Positions 1 through 4,674 of a DNA stretch of 9,424 bases are shown one piece after another. The notes under the pieces are model-generated. The model was not told where the DNA came from and ran no database searches. It saw only the letters and a list, made by a program, of their open reading frames with translations. The DNA lies in NCBI GenBank assembly GCA_031254445.1, contig JAIRUL010000061.1, forward strand, positions 1 to 9,424, in the 5' to 3' direction. The stretch comes from Chitinispirillales bacterium. Its GTDB lineage: Bacteria > Fibrobacterota > Chitinivibrionia > Chitinivibrionales > Chitinispirillaceae. The position numbers and the translations under genes were made by a program. Numbering within the stretch: the first letter of the stretch is position 1; each line of letters begins with the position of its first letter.

Positions 1-90
1 CCCCAAAAATAAAAAATGAAAAAAATATGCCCCACCCCCGCCCGCGAATAATGTATATTAATACACATTAAAGGCGCGCTAGCCCGCGCC

Positions 91-150
91 GGCGGCAAAA
101 AGCGGCAAAAGGCGCCGAAAAGCGGCAAAAAGCGGCAAAAAGCGCAAAAA
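91..150. repeat. Six 10-bp units with phased A-tracts (consensus AGCGGCAAAA)
   Basis: Six consecutive 10-base blocks start at 91, 101, 111, 121, 131 and 141. Three match AGCGGCAAAA exactly (101, 121, 131). The other three are GGCGGCAAAA, GGCGCCGAAA and AGCGCAAAAA. Each unit ends in a run of 3-5 A, so the A-tracts recur about once per helical turn, the arrangement known to bend DNA. It could be a curved-DNA element or a protein-binding array (iteron-like) of the adjacent origin. It has no spacers, so it is not a CRISPR. Confidence 0.8.
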
Positions 151-163
151 ACAGCGACCGAAA

Positions 164-172
164 TGTGGAAAA
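164..172 (-). promoter_or_regulatory. Variant DnaA box (TTTTCCACA on the minus strand)
   Basis: TGTGGAAAA on the plus strand differs by one base from the consensus DnaA box TGTGGATAA. It lies 14 bases after the A-tract repeat and has the same orientation as all the other boxes in the window. On its own it would be weak evidence; the clusters nearby raise its credibility. Confidence 0.5.
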
Positions 173-304
173 CTGCGGGCAGCGCGGGGAATAACCCATG
201 CTTTGATATGGCATCAACAACCGGAAACCCGCTTTTTCGGTGTATTTCGCCGAAAAACGGCGCGGTTGCCTTAAAAAAACGGTTTTGGCGGCACCGGCGC
301 AAAA

Positions 305-333
305 TGTGGATAAGTTGTGAATAATGTTGATAG
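305..333 (-). promoter_or_regulatory. DnaA-box cluster upstream of parA
   Basis: A perfect DnaA box, TGTGGATAA, is at 305-313. It is followed by TGTGAATAA at 316-324 and TGTTGATAG at 325-333. All are in one orientation, with start-to-start spacing of 11 and 9 bp. The cluster ends at the Shine-Dalgarno AGGAG (332-336) of parA, so DnaA bound here would sit over the start of the gene. DnaA binding is inferred from the sequence match. Confidence 0.65.
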
Positions 334-343
334 GAGCGCGTTT

Positions 344-1150
344 GTGGCGGCAAAGATAATCGCGGTTTGCAACCAGAAGGGCGGGGTCGGGAAGACGACC
401 ACGGCCATCAACCTCGCCGCCTGCCTCGCGACATTAGAGTACCGGACGCTCGTCGTCGACATGGACGCCCAGTCCAACGCCACCACGGGGCTGGGGTTCG
501 ACAAGGACAAGTTCGAGGCGTCGATGTACGACATCGTCACGGAGCGCGCGGCGCGCGACGGGAGCCCTATCGGGATTAGGGACATCCGCGTGTCGGTGGA
601 TTTTATGAACTATTTAGACCTAGCGCCCGCCACGCAGGAGCTAGCCGGCGCGGAGATTGAGCTTGTGAACGAGATAGCGCGCGAGAAGAAGCTGCACACG
701 GCGCTGAAGCAGGTCGAGGGCGAGTACGATTACATTATAATAGATTCGCCGCCGTCGCTTGGGCTTATCACGGTGAACGTGCTCTCCGCGGCGACGTCGG
801 TGCTGATTCCGGTTCAGTGCGAGTACTTCGCGCTTGAGGGGCTCGCGGCGCTCTTTAACACGATTCACCTTGTTCAGCGGAACCTGAACCCGCGGCTCGT
901 CATAGAGGGCGCGCTGCTCACGATGTACGACGGGCGGCTCAACCTCTCCCGCGAGGTGGCGGAAGACGTGCGGTCGTGCTTCCACGGGCGGGTCTTCGAG
1001 ACGGTGATAACGCGCAGCGTGAAGCTTTCCGAGGCGCCGTCGGTGGGCAAGCCGATCATACACTACGACATAATGTCGCTGGGCGCGAAGAATTACCTCT
1101 CGCTCACGCAAGAAATAATGCACAACGAGCAGGGGGGCGGCGCGCAGTGA
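344..1150 (+). CDS. parA: ParA/Soj-family chromosome-partitioning ATPase
   Basis: This is a 268-residue P-loop ATPase of the ParA/Soj family, which binds the nucleoid nonspecifically as an ATP dimer and moves or positions ParB-parS complexes. The deviant Walker A motif KGGVGKTT is at residues 12-19. The second nucleotide-binding motif follows as DMDAQSNATTG, and Walker B is in YDYIIIDSPPSLG. The conserved C-terminal block VKLSEAPSVGKPI is present. Length is normal for chromosomal Soj. The start is the GTG at 344, with AGGAG at 332-336 seven bases upstream. An in-frame GTG at 317 would add nine residues but has no ribosome binding site and falls inside a DnaA-box cluster. The stop overlaps the parB start, so the two are translationally coupled. 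Confidence 0.95.
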   Translation: MAAKIIAVCNQKGGVGKTTTAINLAACLATLEYRTLVVDMDAQSNATTGLGFDKDKFEASMYDIVTERAARDGSPIGIRDIRVSVDFMNYLDLAPATQELAGAEIELVNEIAREKKLHTALKQVEGEYDYIIIDSPPSLGLITVNVLSAATSVLIPVQCEYFALEGLAALFNTIHLVQRNLNPRLVIEGALLTMYDGRLNLSREVAEDVRSCFHGRVFETVITRSVKLSEAPSVGKPIIHYDIMSLGAKNYLSLTQEIMHNEQGGGAQ

Positions 1151-2082
1151 ACACGGTCACAAAGCGCAAGGCGCTCGGCAGGGGGCTATCTAGCCTCATC
1201 CCGACGCGCAGCGCGGAGGCGGGCGATGGGAAGGACGGCGGCGAGATACACGATGTGGACATCGGTGCCATCGATCCGAATCCCTATCAGCCGCGTGTGG
1301 ATTTTGACGACGCGGAGATTGTGGGGCTGGCCGAGAGCATCAAGAATCAGGGGCTTCTGCAGCCGGTCGTGTTGCGGCAGGCGGGCGGCCGCTACGAGAT
1401 AATATCGGGCGAGCGCCGTTTCCGCGCGTTTAAGTATTTGCAGAGGGAGACCGTCCCCTGTTACGTGCGCGGGCAGGTTTCCGACAGCGAGATGCTCGAG
1501 CTTGCGCTCGTGGAGAATATCCAGCGCGAGGAGCTGAACGAGATAGAGACGTCCATCGCCTACAAAAAGCTGCTTGAGCAGTGCGGCTACACGCACGACG
1601 CGCTGGCGCAGAAAGTGGGCAAGAGCCGGGCGGCGGTTTCAAACAGCCTGCGCCTGCTAAACCTCCCGGGCGAGGTGCAGGAGATGGTGCGCCGGGGCGA
1701 AATCAGCGTCGGCCACGCGCGCGCGGTATTGTCTATAGAGGGCGCGCAGCGGCAGGTTGAGGCGGCGCGGAGGGTTGTGCTGGAGAGCCTGACGGTGCGC
1801 GACGTCGAGAGCTTCGCGAAAGGCGGGAAATCGGGCGAGCCGGGCGGCGGGGGCGGCGGCAAGGCGAAGCCGGCGGGGCCGAAAGGGAAGGATCCCGAAG
1901 ACCCGGACATCGCGCACCAGCTGGAGCGCCTGCGCTACAAATACGGGACGCCGGTGCGGCTGAAAGTTTTGGGCGACGGCAAGGGGCGGGTCGAGATAGA
2001 GTATTTCAGCCAAAGCGACATGGTTCGGCTCTTCGACTTGCTGCTGGACGACACGGTGCTGGACGACGTGTCGGCGGGTTGA
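1147..2082 (+). CDS. parB: ParB/Spo0J-family centromere-binding CTPase
   Basis: This 311-residue ParB loads at parS sites, slides as a CTP-dependent clamp and stimulates ParA ATPase. The N-terminal peptide KRKALGRGLSSLIP (6-19) is the ParA-activating motif. The ParB N-terminal domain runs from about 35 to 130 and carries the CTP-binding signatures GERRFRA (88-94) and ENIQRE (123-128). A helix-turn-helix follows at about 149-172 (LAQKVGKSRAAVSNSLRLL). A Gly/Lys/Pro-rich linker (about 225-255) leads to the C-terminal dimerisation segment. The GTG start at 1147 overlaps the parA stop as GTGA; this is preferred over longer in-frame starts inside parA because the ParA-activating motif normally lies at the extreme N terminus. 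I saw no canonical parS (TGTTTCACGTGAAACA) in the window. Confidence 0.95.
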   Translation: MNTVTKRKALGRGLSSLIPTRSAEAGDGKDGGEIHDVDIGAIDPNPYQPRVDFDDAEIVGLAESIKNQGLLQPVVLRQAGGRYEIISGERRFRAFKYLQRETVPCYVRGQVSDSEMLELALVENIQREELNEIETSIAYKKLLEQCGYTHDALAQKVGKSRAAVSNSLRLLNLPGEVQEMVRRGEISVGHARAVLSIEGAQRQVEAARRVVLESLTVRDVESFAKGGKSGEPGGGGGGKAKPAGPKGKDPEDPDIAHQLERLRYKYGTPVRLKVLGDGKGRVEIEYFSQSDMVRLFDLLLDDTVLDDVSAG

Positions 2083-2085
2083 CGA

Positions 2086-2113
2086 TGTGGATAAGTTGTT
2101 AATATGTTGAGTT
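2086..2113 (-). promoter_or_regulatory. DnaA-box cluster immediately after parB
   Basis: TGTGGATAA (2086-2094, exact consensus) is followed by TGTTAATAT (2097-2105) and the weaker TGTTGAGTT (2105-2113), spaced 11 and 8 bp. The first 14 bases, TGTGGATAAGTTGT, are identical to the cluster at 305, so the two flanks of parAB carry a duplicated element. Confidence 0.65.
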
Positions 2114-2114
2114 T

Positions 2115-2170
2115 GCCGATATCGGCCGGCTTATTCGCCGGCGAATCAATCGGTTAGCGCGGCGGCGCTA
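2115..2170. repeat. Three consecutive inverted repeats between DnaA-box clusters
   Basis: GCCGATATCGGC (2115-2126) and ATTCGCCGGCGAAT (2133-2146) are perfect palindromes of 12 and 14 bp. TAGCGC (2155-2160) and GCGCTA (2165-2170) pair around a GGCG loop. Their centres are 19 and 23 bp apart. They may be binding sites for a dimeric origin regulator or may form cruciforms; no known operator is recognised. Confidence 0.7.
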
Positions 2171-2185
2171 TTTGTTGACACGAAA

Positions 2186-2205
2186 TGTGGATAATGTGTT
2201 GATAA
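2186..2205 (-). promoter_or_regulatory. DnaA-box pair
   Basis: TGTGGATAA (2186-2194, exact) and TGTTGATAA (2197-2205, one mismatch) are 11 bp apart in the same orientation. The pair lies exactly 100 bp downstream of the 2086 cluster. Confidence 0.65.
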
Positions 2206-2319
2206 GCGTTTCCGCAGCGCGATAGCCGGTTTGTGCCGCTAAAGCGTTGGCGGGTTTTACGCTAATGCATAGCCGCAATTTGCAGCCGGCGCGGCTAAAA
2301 GCCGATTATTGGGCGGCGG

Positions 2320-2356
2320 TGTTAATAATGTTGATAAAATGTTGATATGTTAATTT
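2320..2356. repeat. AT-rich array of DnaA-box-like units, possible DNA-unwinding element
   Basis: Four degenerate units, TGTTAATAA (2320), TGTTGATAA (2329), TGTTGATAT (2340) and TGTTAATTT (2348), are packed 9, 11 and 8 bp apart. They end about 14 bases before the next gene's start. The tract is almost G/C-free apart from the repeated G residues. It could be an array of low-affinity ATP-DnaA sites or the unwinding element. It also forms the untranslated leader of the peptidase gene, so it may double as a regulatory region. Confidence 0.55.
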
Positions 2357-2369
2357 TACGGTGCGACGG

Positions 2370-3224
2370 ATGAAAAATAAGAGTAGAAGCAAAGATGCGT
2401 ACACGTTTATGTTTTTTCCGGAGGGGAGCGGAACGCCGTTTACCCTGCGGGTGCCCCGCTACCTCATACACATGACGGTAGTCTCTATCGTCGTGGTTTT
2501 GGCGGGGCTTGGGGTTTTGATTTACAAGATTGGGGATATTTCCCTCAAGATGCAGCTTGTGCACGACCTCAACGAGGAGAACAACCGCCTCCGCGAGCAC
2601 AGCCGCGACCTTGAGATATCCTCGGAGAAAATAACGAACATCGACAGCATGACGGCGTACCTGCGCCGGCTTGCGAGCGTTGCGGAGCTGAAGACCGGCG
2701 CCGCCGCGCCGCAGCCCGCCGCGGCGGCGGCGCCGGCCGTAACCGGCGCTGCGCAGCCCCCCCCCCAGCCGGATCGCGCGGCGGGGGCCGGAGCGGCGGC
2801 GGCGCGCAGGGGGGCTCAGCCGGTTACCGAGTTCGCGGCCTCGATTCCGAACATCATGCCGGTTGACGGGTGGGTGACGAGGTCGTTTTTGAACGACCCC
2901 GCTTCGCCGCACCTCGGCTTAGACGTCGCGGCGGCCAGCGGCACGCCGATAAGGGTCACGGCGATGGGGGCCGTGGAGGATGTCCGCAACGACAAGTACT
3001 ACGGCCTGACGGTGGAGATCCGCCACGAGAACGGCTTCGTGACGCGGTACAGCCACTGCTCGCAGGTATTAGTGCAGCCCGGCGACAGGGTGAACAGGGG
3101 CCAGACGATAGCGCTTGTGGGCAACACCGGCCGCTCGACCGCGCCGCATTTGCACTACGAGGTGATGAAAAGCGGGAAATACGCCGACCCGATGAGTTTC
3201 ATCGGGGCGCACAAACAGCAGTAA
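2370..3224 (+). CDS. Membrane-anchored coiled-coil M23 family metallopeptidase
   Basis: This 284-residue zinc endopeptidase is predicted to cut peptidoglycan cross-links from the periplasmic side of the inner membrane. A short cytoplasmic N terminus precedes one membrane segment (about 33-52, IHMTVVSIVVVLAGLGVLIY) and a coiled coil (about 58-105, rich in Leu, Glu and Arg). An Ala/Pro/Gly-rich linker follows (109-152), then the M23 domain (about 165-280). All zinc and catalytic positions are present: H181 and D185 in HLGLD, H229 in YSHCS, and H260 and H262 in HLH. ATG 2370 is chosen; GTG 2361 is in frame, and neither has a clear Shine-Dalgarno. The bactofilin gene next door matches known bactofilin and M23 pairs (for example CcmA with Csd1), so a shape-determining role is likely. 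The linker contains a ten-C run at 2757-2766. Confidence 0.9.
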   Translation: MKNKSRSKDAYTFMFFPEGSGTPFTLRVPRYLIHMTVVSIVVVLAGLGVLIYKIGDISLKMQLVHDLNEENNRLREHSRDLEISSEKITNIDSMTAYLRRLASVAELKTGAAAPQPAAAAAPAVTGAAQPPPQPDRAAGAGAAAARRGAQPVTEFAASIPNIMPVDGWVTRSFLNDPASPHLGLDVAAASGTPIRVTAMGAVEDVRNDKYYGLTVEIRHENGFVTRYSHCSQVLVQPGDRVNRGQTIALVGNTGRSTAPHLHYEVMKSGKYADPMSFIGAHKQQ

Positions 3225-3257
3225 GCGGTAGCAATATAAGCGGCCATAATGCAATAA

Positions 3258-3263
3258 TATAAT
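3258..3263 (+). promoter_or_regulatory. Possible -10 box upstream of the bactofilin gene
   Basis: An exact TATAAT lies in an AT-rich stretch 78 bases before the bactofilin start. No good -35 hexamer is found 16-18 bases upstream. The call is weak, but it is the best promoter candidate in this spacer, which otherwise shows nothing. Confidence 0.25.
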
Positions 3264-3340
3264 AATGAACAGCAAGCGGCAATCTGTTTAGCGCATAGAA
3301 AACGGAACATTGAATTGGGCTTTGAATAAGGAGGAAGTCG

Positions 3341-3727
3341 ATGGAAAAGAACGGAAAGGGGCTCCTGAACATAATCGGTCCGGGAAGCGTCTTCGAGGGT
3401 ACGATCAACGTCCCGCACAGCATCCGCATAGACGGATCGTTTAAGGGCAAGGTTCAGACCGCCGAGTCAATGACGGTCGGAGAAACCGGCGTAGTGGAAG
3501 CGGAGATCAAGGGTCTGAACGCTTTCATCTTCGGTAAGGTGCTGGGCAACATGTACGTTGACGAGCGGGTAGAACTCCACTCCACGGCGGTGGTGGTGGG
3601 CGACCTCCACGCGAAGGAGCTCGTCATCAAGGAGGGCGCGATCTACCACGGCCACTGCTCCATGCAGAAAGGCCGCCAGATGGCGGTAGAGGCGGCTGCG
3701 GTTGAAAAAGAAAAAACGAGCCTATAG
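3341..3727 (+). CDS. Bactofilin family cytoskeletal protein
   Basis: This 128-residue bactofilin (PF04519) belongs to a family of small proteins that polymerise without nucleotide into membrane-associated filaments through a right-handed beta-helix. The N terminus LLNIIGPGSVFEGTI is typical of the family. The core (about 15-105) shows the repeating short beta-strand and Gly pattern (IRIDGSFKGKVQ, VEAEIKGLNAFIFGKVLGN, VVVGDLHAKELVI). A short Lys/Glu-rich tail (about 107-128) may be the membrane- or partner-binding part. AAGGAGG at 3328-3334 gives a strong ribosome binding site six bases before the ATG. Bactofilins often localise M23 peptidases, and the gene directly upstream encodes one. In Myxococcus, bactofilins BacNOP organise ParAB, which makes the parAB neighbours notable; that link is inference here. 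Confidence 0.93.
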   Translation: MEKNGKGLLNIIGPGSVFEGTINVPHSIRIDGSFKGKVQTAESMTVGETGVVEAEIKGLNAFIFGKVLGNMYVDERVELHSTAVVVGDLHAKELVIKEGAIYHGHCSMQKGRQMAVEAAAVEKEKTSL

Positions 3728-3790
3728 CTCTTTCACGCGCGGCGTACGGCGGACCATCGGAGCGCACAGCGCTTCGCCGGTTATCCGTAT

Positions 3791-3867
3791 TTTTGCGCTG
3801 TAGTATGCGGTTGCGGCGCGTTGCCGCGCTCCGCATACATTTTCCGTCCGCGCACTACAGTGCAAAA
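3791..3867 (+). promoter_or_regulatory. Long nested inverted repeat covering the STAS gene ribosome binding site
   Basis: The outer arms TTTTGCGCTGTAGT (3791-3804) and ACTACAGTGCAAAA (3854-3867) pair with one mismatch position. Inside them TATGCGG (3804-3810) pairs with CCGCATA (3831-3837), and GCGGC (3813-3817) pairs with GCCGC (3823-3827). The right outer arm ends at the A/G-rich segment that acts as Shine-Dalgarno for the ATG at 3878. In RNA this could hide the ribosome binding site and control translation; as DNA it could be an operator. It is not followed by a T-tract, so it is a poor terminator. Confidence 0.6.
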
Positions 3868-3877
3868 GGGGCGCTTG

Positions 3878-4240
3878 ATGTCGTTTGTAAAATTTGATCG
3901 GGAAGAGTTCTTCTTCATCAAGTACAATTACGAGACGATATCCGACCAGGAGATCTTAGAGAAAGAACTGGCCGCAGAGTCGTTCGTCGGCAAACCGCGC
4001 GACACAGTGCTCGAGTTCACCAGCGCCACGGTCATATACTCTACCGAAATAGGCATACTGGTCCAATTCCTAAAAACCCTCCCCGGCACCGGCCGCTTCC
4101 TGCGCCTAGTAGCGTCGAACTACGTCTGCGAAATGCTTGTCACGATGAACATCCACAGAATACCCAACCTCATACTATACAACAACATAGACGCCGTGCA
4201 AGAACACTACTCGGGGGTTGATTTGGGGACGCTTGGGTGA
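3878..4240 (+). CDS. STAS-domain protein, anti-sigma-factor-antagonist-like
   Basis: This is a 120-residue single-domain protein with a STAS-like fold pattern. Strand DTVLEFTSATVI (42-53) is followed by YSTEIGILVQFLKTL (54-68), where SpoIIAA-type proteins have D-S-S-G-I-G. A second strand and helix follow (FLRLVASNYVCEMLVTMNI, 74-92), then the final LILYNNIDAVQEHY (98-111). S55 aligns with the usual phosphorylated Ser, but the preceding Asp is Tyr54 and the following Gly is Glu57, so the partner-switch chemistry may differ. The start is ATG 3878, with AAAAGGGG ending seven bases before it. A TTG at 3821 is in frame but lies inside the upstream inverted repeat. The family usually regulates an anti-sigma factor or another partner by binding; no kinase or phosphatase gene is nearby. 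The function here is unknown. Confidence 0.75.
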   Translation: MSFVKFDREEFFFIKYNYETISDQEILEKELAAESFVGKPRDTVLEFTSATVIYSTEIGILVQFLKTLPGTGRFLRLVASNYVCEMLVTMNIHRIPNLILYNNIDAVQEHYSGVDLGTLG

Positions 4241-4268
4241 TTTTAAGCACAGCGTTCAGAATAAATGT

Positions 4269-4298
4269 TTGACATTTCGCCCCCCCAGATAGTAGATT
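4269..4298 (+). promoter_or_regulatory. Sigma70-type promoter candidate
   Basis: TTGACA (4269-4274, exact -35) is followed after 18 bases by TAGATT (4293-4298, four of six matches to TATAAT). A transcript would start near 4305, at the head of the pseudogene below. It may be that gene's old promoter and could now drive the flotillin operon with a leader of about 370 bases. Confidence 0.45.
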
Positions 4299-4308
4299 AC
4301 ATCCATAG

Positions 4309-4484
4309 AAGAGAAAGCCCATTTCTATAGGCATCCAAGACATCGAGGATGTCCGCCGTTGCGGCTGCGCCTCCGTAGATAAGGCTGCCCGCGCCGCTTC
4401 GGAAAATCGCTCCTCTACCCGATGCCGGAGGCGAAACCTGAGGGCGTCGAGAACTTTTTAAGAGAAGGACGCCGCGCACAGTGA
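4309..4484 (+). pseudogene. Decayed PF09820-type AAA-ATPase-like gene (N-terminal remnant)
   Basis: From 4309 one frame reads KRKPISIGIQDIEDVRRCGC followed by ASVDK, close to the conserved N terminus of PF09820 proteins (P-I-G-I-Q-x-F-E-x-h-R then Y-V-D-K-T). About one codon later a different frame (from 4383) reads GCPRRFGKSLLYP, matching the P-loop-like PRRFGKSLL motif of the same family. In intact members these two motifs are separated by roughly 20 residues. So about 60 bases have been lost and the frame has shifted. The first frame ends at a stop in 4453-4458 and the second at TGA 4482-4484. Intact family members are several hundred residues long and usually carry a C-terminal PD-(D/E)XK nuclease domain. 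This copy is a nonfunctional relic. Family recognition is from memory of the motifs, not from a search. Confidence 0.7.
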
Positions 4485-4488
4485 GGGT

Positions 4489-4602
4489 ATGGACAGCCTT
4501 AATGACTACGTATATAGGTTCGAGCGCTACAAGAATGAAAAAAAACGCTGTGCGCTGCGTTCAAGACACAAGCGCAGCGCGCCGCTGACGATGTGCGAAT
4601 AA
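4489..4602 (+). other. Short open stretch (37 codons), possible 3' remnant of the same pseudogene
   Basis: ATG 4489 to TAA 4602 would encode a basic 37-residue peptide beginning MDSLNDYVYRFERYKNEK. A GAGGG at 4483-4487 is too close to the ATG to act as a ribosome binding site. The YVYRFERYKNEK stretch faintly resembles the Y-h-h-x-F-E-F-K strand of the nuclease domain that ends PF09820-associated proteins, so it may be a further relic and not a gene. A 10-bp stem (4552-4561 with 4571-4580, one G-T pair) lies within it. Confidence 0.25.
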
Positions 4603-4674
4603 GTTAGGCGGGGAAACGCGGTTATGCAATAACGGAACCATAAAAAAATTGAACATAAACAAAGGAGCCGTACA

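Larger units (their letters stand above)
1..343. other. Noncoding region left of parA, candidate left part of a replication origin
   Basis: No credible gene is visible here. The first 30 bases are A-rich. An 18-base near-palindrome, ATGTATATTAATACACAT, lies at 51-68 with one mismatched pair. A GC hairpin (GGCGCG at 73-78, CGCGCC at 85-90) leads into a 10-bp-period repeat at 91-150. A variant DnaA box is at 164-172 and a cluster of three boxes is at 305-333. TTTTTCGG at 233-240 and CCGAAAAA at 250-257 form a perfect 8-bp inverted repeat around a 9-base loop. These elements together suggest origin or regulatory DNA. The origin call is inference. Confidence 0.5.
2083..2369. other. Candidate oriC core between parB and the M23 peptidase gene
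   Basis: This 287-base spacer has no gene. It contains DnaA-box clusters at 2086-2113 and 2186-2205, whose exact TGTGGATAA boxes start exactly 100 bp apart. Three inverted repeats lie between them at 2115-2170. At 2320-2356 there is an AT-rich array of TGTTGATAA-like units that could serve as the unwinding element. AGCCG at 2284-2288 and CGGCT at 2292-2296 form a further small hairpin. Clustered same-orientation boxes, AT-rich DNA and adjacent parAB match known bacterial origins. Strand-skew or replication data would be needed for proof. Confidence 0.6.

Noticed and set aside
91..150. CRISPR-like array
   Set aside because: Units are 10 bp and contiguous with no spacers.
317..343. Upstream GTG start for parA
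   Set aside because: It has no ribosome binding site and lies in a DnaA-box cluster. GTG 344 has AGGAG at ideal spacing and gives a family-typical N terminus.
976..1146. Long N-terminal extension of parB overlapping parA
   Set aside because: The extra 57 residues are the off-frame translation of parA; the family N terminus GRGLSSLIP begins just after GTG 1147.
2322..2912. Long minus-strand open frame over the M23 gene
   Set aside because: The product is Arg/Ala/Gly low-complexity sequence, antisense to a gene with intact catalytic motifs; it is a GC-rich shadow frame.
3718..3733. Intrinsic terminator after the bactofilin gene
   Set aside because: GAGC and GCTC give only a 4-bp stem followed by TTT, and they overlap the stop codon; this is too weak.
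3781..3789. DnaA box TTATCCGTA
   Set aside because: It has two mismatches in the most conserved half and lies alone, far from the clusters.
4538..4580. Minus-strand intrinsic terminator (stem plus eight T)
   Set aside because: No minus-strand gene lies upstream of it to terminate, and six bases separate the stem from the T-run.
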